NCBI GenBank assembly: GCA_049724395.1
Contig: JAUGWO010000193.1
Coordinates: forward strand, 1-27,843
Length of the DNA stretch: 27,843 nucleotides
Source: Spongospora subterranea f. sp. subterranea
Lineage: Eukaryota; Endomyxa: Phytomyxea; Phytomyxea; Plasmodiophorida
Reading direction: 5' to 3'
This document shows, piece after piece, positions 1 to 8,392 of this stretch. The position numbers and the translations under genes are program-made. The notes beneath the pieces are model-generated. The model ran no database searches. It was not told the origin of the DNA and saw only the letters and a list, made by a program, of their open reading frames with translations. How positions within the stretch are numbered: the stretch's first letter is position 1; the number at the start of each line of letters is the position of its first letter.

Positions 1-1
1 G

Positions 2-719
2 GTTCGATTTCCATCTCCAGGTTGTCCAGGCAATCTCTTTTCGCAGAGGTATTTGTTACCGAATGTATTCTATGATCGCATATTGCCGTCACGGCATCTC
101 GCGCCCTGTGGTTCGGCCTCCGGTGTGCGTGTTTCTTTTGGGCAGGATTGATATCTATGGCCATAGTCTCGTATTTATACTTTGCTTCTCTATTTTCTGT
201 AATATTGCTATTTGAACCATGTTTCCCTCGTACTTTACAATGTTTTCTATTTGTATTTTTTCCCACTATCACGTGATTGTATCTGATTGGTGTTTTGAGT
301 CTTAATATAATCATTTCTGTGAGTCCGTTGCTGTTAATCTTATCTGATATCCATATGTTTCCATATTTCATAGCATTCATTCCATGTCTGTAATCCGTTT
401 CTGTTAATCCTGTCCTATGACTAGTACAGGTACAATGATTTGGCCAAGCCTCTTCATTGCAGGGGTTGGGCGTTGTCGTTGGTTGCCTATGTAATAACAT
501 AGAGCCACCATAACCCGGGTTTCCATGTCTAATGATCCATTTTCTTGACTGCTGCTGCCTCCTAGGATTGTTAGTATCATAGGGGAAGACTCCAGGCATC
601 CCTCCACGATTATCCCTAGCAGCAGCCGACTCCCACCATTTCCCCGACTTGGTGGCAGCAAACATCATCTCGATGCCGTGACACGCGCAGTCGAATAGCG
701 GAGTGAATAATTGACTCAT
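2..719 (-). CDS. Unrecognised open frame, runs off the left edge
   Basis: An ATG at 719-717 opens a frame of at least 239 codons with no stop before the window ends. The protein begins MSQLFTPLFDCACHGIEMMF. Its first half is rich in Gly, Asn and Arg and has a Cys/His patch (CNEEAWPNHCTCTSH); its second half is basic and rich in Lys, Asn and His. I see no membrane segment and recognise no domain. Codons are A-rich (AGA, ATA, AAA), like the LINE copies on the other strand further right, so a LINE ORF1 or the 5' part of another mobile element is the best guess. A host gene exon is possible. The length of the open frame makes chance unlikely; the function is unknown. Confidence 0.5.
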   Translation of the reverse strand, partial: MSQLFTPLFDCACHGIEMMFAATKSGKWWESAAARDNRGGMPGVFPYDTNNPRRQQQSRKWIIRHGNPGYGGSMLLHRQPTTTPNPCNEEAWPNHCTCTSHRTGLTETDYRHGMNAMKYGNIWISDKINSNGLTEMIILRLKTPIRYNHVIVGKNTNRKHCKVRGKHGSNSNITENREAKYKYETMAIDINPAQKKHAHRRPNHRARDAVTAICDHRIHSVTNTSAKRDCLDNLEMEIE

Positions 720-1030
720 GCTTCCCACGTCATTCATTGTCAAATGACCGAGGCCATCCCAAAACTACAACCGCAAAGATACCGTTTTCAAAGGAGATGC
801 ATTAGACGACAACATTGCTGCTGCAGATATTGAATAGTATTCAATGCATGTTATGACTTGATTATGCGTGTTGTGCGCTATTATCATTCGTGATGTAATA
901 AATAACACATTTCCCACGAGTGCTTTAATGAAACAAGATTAAAATTCGTCTCCAAAGACGTCTCGATTCTGGAACGGGCCAACCACCAGCTCTAATGGTA
1001 GTTCTTGATTAAAAAATCCGTGGTGAGCCA
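720..1030. other. No gene seen
   Basis: AT-rich spacer between the left-edge open frame and the gag fossil. No coding frame of note, no recognisable repeat. It could be the upstream region of the open frame at 719, which reads away from it. Confidence 0.4.
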
Positions 1031-2085
1031 TTTTTAAGGAAACTGCGGACCGGGTTTTACATACTCCTCAGACAGTCCATTTTTAGTGAAATCCACAATA
1101 CCTGTACTTGGTTGAGATGAAAATTGTGATCTGGTTGATCCTGCAGTTGTGGGGAAATTTGGTTTACGATTTTGTGTTCCCATTTGAATGGAATGGACTT
1201 CGTGTTGTGATTTCGCCTTGGAAAGAACCAATTTGTAGAATGCGGCTTCGTCTTTTCGGGCCGTTTGCGATTCAGAGGTAAATTCGAGAGCGTGTTCGAC
1301 CATTATTTTCAAACTATTCGATCGAATACCGTTGATGAGATATTTGATTTTCTTTTTGATGCCTTTCTCGTCGACGAATAAATCAGCGATCCCAAGGTCT
1401 TCTAAAAGTTCGTCCATCTTGGAGAAAAGAGCGATAATGCGATCTTGAGGATCTTTTAGTCGCATGTCCATCATGACTTCGAACTGAATTCGTCGGTCAA
1501 TATCAATGCCTCCAGAAACGGATGTGGCTTTCAGGATTTGTTTTAATGAGAACTGATGTCTGAGTCGGTCACCTCTTGGAGCGATTTACCGATTTCAAAC
1601 TTTGCAAATGTTTTTAGGCGAATAGGATCAATTGTGCTTTTGATGGAATCACTGCAGTGATAGATTCGCCATGTGTCTGACGGCGTTCTGCGACAAGTGA
1701 CTCGTAAGCGGATCGTTGTCTAAGGAAATTTGCGATTGATTTAGGATCAAAATTTTTGAGTTTGGGGGCTTCTACAGGAAAAAATACAGGCGATATGCCA
1801 GATATGGCAAGTTGACTGATAGTAAGAGTTTCAGTATCGCTTGTAGAGCTGTTTGTCTGAGAATCAGCCACTTCAGGATCAGTGTGGCCTCGAGTGTTCA
1901 CCATTGGCCTCAAACGTCAGTAGAAAGCTACCGAGCGGTTGGTTACCAGTAAAAACGTTTTGTACTGACTTTGGAAAGTAAAGCCAGTGGTATAGGTGAA
2001 GGTCTGTAAACAAAGGTTTACACAAGTTCTAAAGAGCTTCTAATAAGAGTCATTTATTTCCAAGGGACATAATCGTGCCGTTACA
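1031..2085 (-). mobile_element. Ty3/gypsy gag fossil with leader/LTR edge
   Basis: Minus-strand remains of an LTR-retrotransposon gag. The 5' part (about 1910-1615) has the acidic and Ser/Thr-rich N-terminus and the motif NFDPKSIANFLRQRSAYESL, typical of Ty3/gypsy capsids of this type. A second block (about 1475-1035) has a capsid-like helix pattern around KKKIKYLINGIRSNSLKIMV, which resembles the gag of the younger chromovirus at 22.5-23.4 kb. The stretch 1914-2085 reads as leader, and on the minus strand it starts TGTAAC, a plausible LTR edge at 2085. The element is broken, with a few breaks, and the rest of it is not in the window. The LINE at 2086 starts exactly at this edge, so the element may have landed inside that LINE. 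Confidence 0.6.
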
Positions 2086-2574
2086 GGACTCCGAGTACTA
2101 AGGGCTGGGCTGTAGTTCAGAATGACAAATTGACAATCAATGGACAAACATTTCAAACAACAAAAACTGTGCAATACCTCGGAGCAACGCTAAACGCCAA
2201 ACTGACCACACCGAATGGGACCTGCCCCCACCGAAAAAATCCACTCAACGCTTACGATACAACTGACAGAAGTGGCCAACGATATAAGGAAACGATGTAA
2301 ACTTGTACGAGAAATAAGAAAATACCGGATACCATACAGAACATATCAACAAATATGTCGAGGATTTATAGGAGGGAAACTGAACTATTACCTACCCTGG
2401 TTGGCAGGAGAAATCAACAAGAACATGAATAGGACATTGAAACACATCGAGACAGCATATAAGGACTATATGAGAACATATACAGGATATTTTAAGTCAA
2501 CACCAATCCCTATATTACATGCAATATCAGGATTCCCACTATTGAGAGATAAAATCATTTTGAAACAACAATGA
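2086..2574 (+). pseudogene. LINE 1 reverse transcriptase C-terminal part
   Basis: The stretch 2093-2203 encodes the typical late RT segment ending in NGQTFQTTKTVQYLGATLNA, where YLGATL is a hallmark of LINE polymerases. The following thumb/linker region (2233-2574) continues in another frame with EVANDIRKRCKLVREIRKYR and the conserved PIPILHAISGFPLLRDK. The frame change coincides with a 29-base segment (2204-2232) identical to the middle of SINE B. The catalytic YxDD region lies upstream and is absent. The protein would have copied LINE RNA into DNA at the target site; this copy cannot. Confidence 0.75.
2204..2232 (+). repeat. 29-base SINE B segment inside the LINE RT
   Basis: This segment is identical to 3764-3792 in SINE B copy 1 and, reversed, to 9823-9851 in SINE B copy 2. 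Neither flank continues into SINE sequence. The reading frame differs by one position on its two sides, as expected if 22, 25 or 28 bases were added. The repeated triplet ACC at both ends leaves the exact edges open. Confidence 0.8.
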
Positions 2575-3480
2575 CAGTACTCGCTGCCAAGGCCAATGGG
2601 ACATTATTGGGCAGCGAATACACTGAATGGAATGGAGAAGGAGATGGATGGACACCACTTGGAGAGGTCTGGAAGGCACTGAAAGTGAGAGTACCAGAAG
2701 GATACGAGACTATTCATGCGAGAACAGAGATATCGCCAGACATTCTTGAGGGACTATATAAGGTTCGATTCCACACATCAAATAGGAAAAAGGCAATCAA
2801 GAAACACAAAAAAGGAAAACTTTTACCAAAAAACCCAGACATAGAGCTATGGACAGATGGAAGTTTCAAACACGATCAGGGTGGAGGTGCAGCAGCAAAT
2901 CGACAATAAAAAAGGAACAAAAATTCCGAAACAGAAGCCGAGGAGATTGAATCAACAGTGAAATTAGGACCGAAAGTGTCGTCCTCAGATGAATGTGAGA
3001 TTATCGCACTTAACATTGGATTGGATATAGCGATTGATCAAGACTATCGAGGCACAACGATTCAAATTATGACGGATTCCCTGTCATGGATGAACCAGTT
3101 AAAATCACTACCAACAAAGCCAAGAAGAGTTAACACCGTCGTTGACGAATGTGCTAAAAAACTAGCAGAGCTGACAAACGAGAACCAAGTAGATATACAC
3201 TTTATTCCCAGCCATGTACTTGACATGGATAAGAATGAATCTGTAAACCAACCAATTCAACCGCCAAAATCGATCAACATTGGAAGGAGCGAAGAAATCG
3301 ACGAAATCGCTAAACAAGCAATAGAAACAGCAGATGATATAGATCATGATCCGTTCTTGTCATCGTTTAAACTACAATTGAGGAAGACGGAAACCCAAAA
3401 TCGGGACCAATATATTGAAAGAAGTGTCAAAACAAGTGGATTCGTTGGGTATCCGGATAGGTCACCCTACATGAAGAGAC
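2571..3480 (+). pseudogene. LINE 1 linker and RNase H domain
   Basis: The linker (EYTEWNGEGDGWTPLGEVWK) leads into an RNase H domain. The four acidic positions are visible: Asp in ELWTDGSF (about 2850), Glu in SSDECEIIAL (about 2990), Asp in MTDSLSW (about 3072) and a late Asp in EEIDEIAKQA (about 3300). The family's His loop is present as HFIPSHV. The domain would remove RNA from the RNA-DNA hybrid during retrotransposition. The frame changes once between the first motif and the second (2909-2958), so this copy is inactive. LINE copy 2 carries the same motifs. Confidence 0.8.
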
Positions 3481-3491
3481 AAGCCAACACC
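3481..3491. repeat. Target-site duplication, left copy, of SINE D1
   Basis: AAGCCAACACC, repeated exactly at 4388-4398 on the far side of the SINE. Confidence 0.9.
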
Positions 3492-3588
3492 TTTTTTTTT
3501 TTTTTTTTTTGTGATTGTGTTTGGCATTTTGGTGCCAGGTTTGTAGTACCCATATCTACAAGAGGGCCAAGACGAATCTTGGTGTCAA

Positions 3589-3600
3589 AGCTCATTCGCT
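3589..3600. repeat. Target-site duplication, left copy, of SINE B1
   Basis: AGCTCATTCGCT, repeated exactly at 4025-4036. The same bases occur only once in the uninterrupted SINE D2 (reverse strand, near 9345-9356), which proves that it is a duplication. Confidence 0.92.
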
Positions 3601-4024
3601 ATGGTATGGTATGGTATACAAAGGATCGCGGGTTCTTATGGGTTGAGTAAGCCTGTGTACTACCAGGATTTCCCTACTTCCGCCTGGCCGCTACAAGTAG
3701 CTTGGGTATCCAATGAAGGAACCTATTAGACCAGCTGGATTCAGCAACAAAATCTGTCCTAACGACCACACCGAATGGGACCTGCCCCCACCTGATTACA
3801 TTGCCTATCCAGAGTTTCCGGATTTACTGCAAGCAGCTAGCTCTCCCACATTCGTTAGAGGCCACGTGGTCAGAACCTTCGTGCTCAACATTCACTCTAC
3901 TTTTCCGTATTGGATGCAACCTTGGGGGGTCTCCCAAAATTCCATCACTTACGGGGTTTCGAACTCATGCCTAACACTCACCCGGACATGCCTGTCACCA
4001 ACTGGGACAGACAGGAACCAAGCT
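3601..4024 (-). mobile_element. SINE B copy 1
   Basis: A 424-base element inside SINE D1, minus strand. Its 5' end is AGCTTGGTTCCTGTCTGTCC, nearly the same head as SINE D, with an excellent pol III B-box (GAGTTCGAAACCCC) about 35 bases beyond an A-box-like GGTGACAGG. The body differs wholly from D. The 3' end lacks an A-tail and finishes in repeated ATACC units. A closely similar full copy is at 9592-9998 and a diverged one at about 6330-6654. The 12-base duplications at both sides are perfect. Confidence 0.88.
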
Positions 4025-4036
4025 AGCTCATTCGCT
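4025..4036. repeat. Target-site duplication, right copy, of SINE B1
   Basis: Pairs with 3589-3600. Confidence 0.92.
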
Positions 4037-4387
4037 AGACAATATTACCTTCGCTGAATGTTCTGCAGTCTGACCGACATTGTGATAGTGTGAGGTTGAT
4101 CCCATGACCCGACTCACTAAAACCCCCTAACCATTGGTTGGACAAGGGGGAAATTCCCTGTACGGAACACCACAATGCCTTGAACCCAAGTCGCATCATC
4201 ACAAATCAGCTGTCTATTTTTCAAGAGGTTCGTTCCTCCCATGCTCAACAACCTGCGCTTTACTTCCGTATTAGCTGGTCAACCTTAGGGTATTCCCCAA
4301 AATCCCTGCCCACGGGGTTTTCGAACTCAAGTCTCGCACTGACCTGGTCCTAACCTGCCACCAACCGGGACAGACAGGAACCAAGCT

Positions 4388-4398
4388 AAGCCAACACC
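4388..4398. repeat. Target-site duplication, right copy, of SINE D1
   Basis: Pairs with 3481-3491. Confidence 0.9.
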
Positions 4399-4764
4399 TG
4401 TGACAAAGCCAGCTGGCCCCAGCCTGAACTAAATCGAGCACGAACAGGACACTCTTGTGCCCGACAACATCTGAAGAATCTAGGAATGGAAGTGAGTGAT
4501 CTATGCCAACACTGTAAAGAACATATAGAGACTGTAGAACACCAAGTACTCCACTGCGCAGCCCTACAGAGCAAGTTACAGCACAGCAGAGAGGAATTTT
4601 GCAAATTAGGGACTGGCTTCGAGACAGCACTATGGACACATCCAGTAGAAATGAATCGAATATTGAACAATAGCAAGACAAAGAGGATGTTTTATTTGAT
4701 AAAGGATACAAGAGAGCGAGGAGAAACCCTCTTGACAGACTCCCAGAGGAGAAAACCTCTATAA
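4399..4764 (+). pseudogene. LINE 1 C-terminal zinc finger
   Basis: After the SINE, the LINE protein resumes with NRARTGHSCARQHLKNLGM, the usual post-RNase H stretch, then a C-x2-C-x(n)-H-x4-C finger: CQHCKEHIETVEHQVLHC (about 4492-4545). This is the zf-RVT type found at the end of many LINE polymerases and thought to bind nucleic acid. The frame then runs to a stop at 4764 through a Lys/Arg-rich tail. LINE copy 2 has the matching block, but there its first Cys pair is eroded. Confidence 0.78.
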
Positions 4765-5050
4765 ACAATCAGCTGGCTTGCAATGAAGGCGACATGTCCT
4801 GCAGCAATGGTGTTCCGTAAGGAATTTCCCCTGTGTCCCAATGGGTTTCGGGGTTTTAGTGAGTCGGGTCATCCCAACCTCACACTACCATTGTTGTGGA
4901 GCAGAATGCTGAGCAACGTATAGCGAAGGTTCCTATCACAAACACAGGAGTTTGTGCCCAGATGACGAGCTATCGAATTTTCTGGCCCTAGAGTAGATAT
5001 GGGTACTACAGACCTAACACAAATGTGTTGAACTCAATCACAAAAAAAAA
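4765..5050 (+). other. LINE 1 3'UTR and tail
   Basis: Non-coding 3' end of LINE 1. From about 4809 (GTGTTCCGTAAGGAATTTCC) it aligns with the 3' half of SINE D. It ends with the hairpin AACACAAATGTGTT, GAACTCAATCAC, and nine A. The same tail type occurs reversed at 27253-27308. The shared end is the likely recognition site for the LINE reverse transcriptase. Confidence 0.8.
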
Positions 5051-5054
5051 TACA

Positions 5055-6160
5055 AAATCAACACCAATCCCATTATTACATGCAATATCAGGATTTCCAT
5101 TAATAAAAGATAGGATAATAACAGAGACAACAATGACAGTGATGTATGCTCAGGCTAATGGCACATTATTGGGCAGAGAATACACGGAATGGAATGGGGA
5201 AGGAGATGGATGGACCCCGCTACGAGAAGTTTGGAAAGCGCTTAAAGAAAGAGTGCCAGATACATATGAGGTAGTTCATACCAGGACTGAGATAGCAGCA
5301 CCGATCCTGGAAGGATTATAAAAGGTCAAATACCACGTCTCTAACTGAAAAAAGGCAAACTACCTCCGACCAACCCTGATATAAAATTATGGACAGATGG
5401 GAGTTTTGATAAGGATAACGGTGGAGGAGCAGCAGCTCTTTCAATTGATTATACGAACAGAGATGAGAACGATGAGCCTAGTGAAGTGGTAACTAGTGTT
5501 CAACTTGGAACAAAAGTGACATCATCATTCTGAATGTGAGATAATTGCACTGAAAAGTGGTCTGGATATAGCAATAGAACAGGACTATAAAGAAAGGAAG
5601 ATAAATATAATGACAGATTCATTATCGTGGATAAGTCAACTACAATCCCTACCGATAAAGCCAAAGAGAGTAAACGCTATTGAAGCGGAGTGTGCCGCCA
5701 AAATAGCGCAATTAAAACAAGTCAATACGGTAGATATACACTTTATACCGAGTCACGTAGAAAACAATGTCAATATTAGCGATGACATGAAATTCACCAT
5801 AGGGCATAGTGCTGAGAAAAATGAATTAGCAAAACTAGCTTCAGTTGACGGCAATAAGATCCAACACGATCCTTGTATAACATCATTCAAAAATTGCACC
5901 TCAGGAAAAATGAACAAGAAAATCTTCATGAATACATCAAAGAAAACGTTAAACCTAGCAAATTTGATGGATACAGAAAGAGAGAAAAAATTTAAAATCA
6001 AAATGACGTTCAACGAAAGGAAGCTAGAACCAGCAACCCCACTCCTGAACCGAAGACGAACAGGACCTTCATGTACACGACAGAACCTGATTCACCTCAA
6101 TCGTTATGTAAGACAGATACAAATGGACTATGCATGCCAAGGATTGGAGCAGCGCTGATC
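5055..6160 (+). pseudogene. LINE 2 linker and RNase H domain
   Basis: Carries the same order as LINE 1: the conserved linker (EYTEWNGEGDGWTPLREVWK), the first RNase H motif at about 5390 (WTDGSFDKDNGG), ECEIIAL at about 5535, MTDSLSW at about 5611, HFIPSHV at about 5740 and a weak last motif near 5815. The best remaining open frame is 5610-6158. It ends through the stretch NRRRTGPSCTRQNLIHLNR, which in LINE 1 leads into the zinc finger. There are internal stops near 5318 and 5531 and at least one frame change, so it is a dead copy. Confidence 0.75.
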
Positions 6161-6654
6161 CTGGATAGGAAAAAAGGAAAACCAAGCAAATATGAATGAC
6201 GGGGCCCCCGACAAAAAAGTGATTTCGCATCGAATCCTAGGATTACGTCCCAAATGCAGTAGAATCTATACGAAGCATGAGACGTTTGCATATTGAGTCT
6301 TTTTTACCTTGGAGTTTGCAAGTATGGCGACTTCGCCGCGACAAAACCTTGCTATCCAATGCACGAACCTGCTTCAGCTGGATTCAGCAAGTAATCCGTG
6401 CTAACACCAGCACCGAATGATCCTGCCCCCAAAGATTACATTGCGCTATCCAGAGCTTCCAAGTATGACTGCAACAGTTCGCTCTCCCACATTCATTAGA
6501 CGCCACGTGGTCAGACCAACGTGCTCAACATTCATGTGGGGCCGTATTGATGCAATTTGGGTGGTCTCCAAAATTCCATCACCACGGGGTTTAAATTCAT
6601 GCCTAACACACCCGGACATGCCTGCCACCAACAGGGACAGACAGGAACCAAGCT
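6161..6654 (-). mobile_element. Diverged SINE B copy 3 plus unassigned flank
   Basis: From about 6330 to 6654 the plus strand aligns with SINE B copy 1 read the same way: CAGCTGGATTCAGCAA, CCACGTGGTCAGACC, GACAGACAGGAACCAAGCT. It is therefore a minus-strand B copy, more diverged than the other two. Its B-box is damaged (GGTTTAAATTC against GGTTTCGAACTC). The 170 bases before it (6161-6329) match nothing else here; they may be a longer tail, a second insertion, or eroded LINE. No clean target duplication is visible. Confidence 0.65.
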
Positions 6655-6839
6655 CATACCGTACCAATATGGAAGAGAGCAGCATATCCAGGCATTGTAA
6701 TACGGAGGAAGAAACAATTGAGCACCAAGTACTGAACTGCAAGACACTCAAGGGAAAATTGCACAAAGTCAGGAAAGCTTATCAACTTCTGCAAACAGAA
6801 TCATCGAAAGTGCTTTATGGGAGTACCCACATGAAATGA
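6655..6839 (+). pseudogene. LINE 2 C-terminal finger remnant
   Basis: The LINE frame resumes after the SINE with HCNTEEETIEHQVLNCKTLK, the counterpart of the LINE 1 finger, in which the first two Cys have been lost or altered. It runs to a stop at 6839. Inactive. Confidence 0.7.
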
Positions 6840-7302
6840 ATAGAATTCTAGTCAAAGCAAAGAAAAAGAGGTGTTACATCAAAAAGCAATGAACCCGATA
6901 AACCCACAAACAGGTGCTGACAAGATTAAGAAAATCAGAGGAGGAAGCCTCTCAAAATACTATCCGAAGAGGAGTAAAACCTCTATAAAAATCAGCTGCC
7001 TAGTCATGAAGCGACTTGGTATGGTGCAAAAGGTGTTCCTCAGGGAATTTTTAATGTCCCGGAGACAGAGTTCTCTGGGTACGTTTTTTAGTTGAGACGG
7101 AATATGCTGGTGCTATTCTAACGTCACACTACCTTATGTGTCGACCAGACTGCTGAACTACCGGCGAAGGTCTCTATTGCGAGTGCGAACTTGTTTCTTG
7201 GATGACTTTTGAGGCGAGAGTCAATAAACGTTAATCCTGGCCCGATACCCGAGGGACCGGCAGACCTGCATGAAAAGTGCAAACACAATCACAAAAAAAA
7301 AA
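6840..7302 (+). other. LINE 2 3'UTR and tail
   Basis: Aligns loosely with the LINE 1 3'UTR and with SINE D (GGTGTTCCTCAGGGAATTTT, CACACTACC, CGGCGAAGGT). It ends with a short GTG-CAAA-CAC hairpin, ACACAATCAC and an A-tail, so the 3' core is kept although the rest has drifted. Confidence 0.72.
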
Positions 7303-7424
7303 CAAAGCTGTCCCCACAGCATTTAATTGACTCCAGGTTATTTTCAGCCTGGGTATTTTGTACATTGTTGATCTTCTTTGATTGTTACTAATATTATTTA
7401 AATGACAGGAACCTATTCCTTACA
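7303..7424. other. No gene seen
   Basis: Spacer between the LINE 2 tail and the ankyrin exon. It may hold the 5' flank or an earlier eroded exon of the ankyrin locus. Confidence 0.35.
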
Positions 7425-7750
7425 ATGGTCGAGATCGTTGTTATTAGATTTTCTGTTTCAAGAGTTCGACTTTTGTGTTCTAGAATATCCATTCTTTCCT
7501 CCGTATCTGTGTTCAACTGTGACCCGGCCTGTTTGGGTCGAAATGCTTTAAAGCTGGGGGCGAATATCGCCGCTCGTGACGATAAGAGTAACACGGCTTT
7601 ACTCTGTGCAACAATCGCTCGTAATTTCGAGTAAGACTGTCACGATTTCGATTCTGTGGGGACTCATCCTGTTCAGTCTGAAGGTTGGCGTATTTTTGCT
7701 AAAATATCTTGTTATTGCCGCGAACGATCAAGGCGAAACATCGTTCACAA
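7425..7750 (+). pseudogene. Ankyrin exons at the 5' side of the split ankyrin locus
   Basis: Two ankyrin-like exons. The first (to 7630) ends with LKLGANIAARDDKSNTALLC, a recognisable repeat. A GTAAG...TTCAG intron of 46 bases (7631-7676) follows. The second exon (7677-7750) encodes LKVGVFLLKYLVIAANDQGE, again the helix-turn-helix and loop of an ankyrin repeat. The exon is then cut by the T-run of a SINE at 7751. The next ankyrin-like peptide, QTALNEAIENGSL, appears only at about 10305, beyond 2.5 kb of mobile DNA. It probably belongs to the same gene as the array at 10300-15637. The start codon is uncertain; ATG at 7425 is possible. Confidence 0.55.
7631..7676 (+). other. Probable 46-base intron in the ankyrin locus
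   Basis: Begins GTAAGACTGT and ends CCTGTTCAG. Ankyrin-like peptide lies on both sides. The size agrees with the 40-60-base introns of the downstream array. Confidence 0.6.
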
Positions 7751-8122
7751 TTTTTTTTTGTGATTGTGTTCGGCATTTCGTGTCATGACCCTACTTATTA
7801 CTCCCTGTATATAATAATACAATTGTGCGTGATCGGACTACTCAGTTCGATCAACAAACGTTTTTACGACTACCTATATATTCTACTTCCTTCCTTCTCA
7901 CCCCTCTTCCGGTCCTTCTTGCTACCTTCTCGCTCTTCTCTCCGCTCTTCTTCCGACCCTCTATTTCTAATCTCGCGCTTCTTCGTCCTTCCTCCCATCA
8001 CTACAGCGTATAGTCCTAACAGTTTGAAGGTTTGTACTGTAGTACAGTACCCCTATCTACAAGAGGGACCAAGACTGGCCGACTTTGTGGTTGATCCCAT
8101 GACCCGACTCACTAAAACCCCT
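7751..8122 (-). mobile_element. SINE D copy 3, 5'-truncated and split by an LTR
   Basis: The T-run and GTGATTGTGTTCGGCATTTCG (7751-7780) are the reversed SINE tail. The next SINE part (CTATCTACAAGAGGGACCAAGAC to about 8122) resumes after 8021. The intervening 241 bases look like an LTR. The SINE ends at the second tRNA-like box and lacks its 5' half. Confidence 0.7.
7781..8021 (+). mobile_element. Probable solo LTR
   Basis: 241 bases starting TGTCATGACC and ending GTCCTAACA, that is TG...CA. A TATA-like TGTATATAATA lies near 7805, followed by a long pyrimidine-rich run (7885-7980), as in many LTR U3-R-U5 segments. It interrupts a SINE. No matching LTR elsewhere in the window and no exact flanking duplication, so the family is unknown and the edges are approximate. 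Confidence 0.4.
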
Positions 8123-8123
8123 A

Positions 8124-8392
8124 GGTATATTTGCCATAAGTCTTCAGAGCAATATTTCATTTTTTATTCTAGGCGATTATACGCAGTCGTCAAAGCTTTG
8201 GTGGCTTTGGCTTCAAGTTACATAAAGCTTCCGGAAGCAGATGCCGCGATTTCTTGTGAAATATCTGAAAACTCCAATGGTACTCATTTACCTGTATTTG
8301 TTCCCGCCAATGTTGCGCAACTGTTCCGAGGCCGAAAAGGAGTGACGCAGAATGTGTTGGCTGCTTGCACTTTTGATTTACAATTCACATGC
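8124..8392 (+). pseudogene. PIF/Harbinger transposase fragment
   Basis: A fragment of a HARBI1-like DDE transposase. It reads SSEQYFIFYSRRLYAVVKAL, then ALASSYIKLPEADAA, then the catalytic block NGTHLPVFVPANVAQLFRGR and KGVTQNVLAACTFDLQF. In the family the first of these reads (I/L)DGTHIP with the first catalytic Asp; here that Asp is Asn, so the copy could not be active even if complete. The frame is cut at both ends by SINE sequence (8122 and 8393). It is a different lineage from the Harbinger transposase at 26331. Confidence 0.7.

Larger units (their letters stand above)
3492..4387 (-). mobile_element. SINE D copy 1, holding SINE B copy 1
   Basis: A SINE inserted in LINE 1 on the minus strand, so its A-tail appears as a T-run at 3492-3510. 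It is flanked by a perfect 11-base duplication. Without the nested element (3601-4024) and its 12-base duplication it is 460 bases, against 459 for copy D2 at 8998-9456. Its 5' head (AGCTTGGTTCCTGTCTGTCC on the minus strand) carries a TTCGAAAACC B-box-like motif, and a second tRNA-like pair of boxes lies in the middle. The 3' roughly 220 bases match the LINE 3'UTR, ending in a GGCA-loop-TGCC hairpin and ACACAATCAC before the A-tail. Confidence 0.85.
2086..5050 (+). mobile_element. LINE copy 1 (RT-RNase H-zinc finger), 5'-truncated
   Basis: A non-LTR retrotransposon copy. From 5' to 3' it holds the end of the reverse transcriptase, a linker, an RNase H domain, a C-terminal CCHC finger, a 3'UTR and an A-tail at 5042-5050. 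It is interrupted by a nested SINE pair (3492-4387) with a perfect 11-base duplication. The 5' end abuts the presumed LTR edge of the gag fossil at 2085, so it is either truncated there or continues beyond that element. The coding region is split over several frames, so the copy is dead. It aligns along its length with LINE copy 2 at 5055-7302, clearly diverged but alignable by eye. The RT-RNase H-finger order fits I-like LINE clades; I cannot name the clade. Confidence 0.85.
5055..7302 (+). mobile_element. LINE copy 2, 5'-truncated
   Basis: A second copy of the same LINE family, beginning at the point matching base 2494 of LINE 1 (TCAACACCAATCC) directly after the A-tail of LINE 1. It runs through linker, RNase H, finger and 3'UTR to an A-tail ending at 7302. 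A diverged SINE B (about 6330-6654), with extra unassigned bases before it, interrupts the finger region. Many stops and frame changes show that it is dead. It has clearly drifted from LINE 1, so the two are not a recent tandem duplication; two insertions, or insertion of LINE 1 into LINE 2, are both possible. Confidence 0.82.

Noticed and set aside
1-12. GGTTCGATTTCC resembles a tRNA B-box/T-loop
   Set aside because: No partner A-box, acceptor stem or cloverleaf fits, and on the minus strand these bases are in the open frame.
2764-2778. Another GGTTCGATTCC-like B-box
   Set aside because: It lies inside LINE coding sequence and aligns with the sister LINE copy; no tRNA fold.
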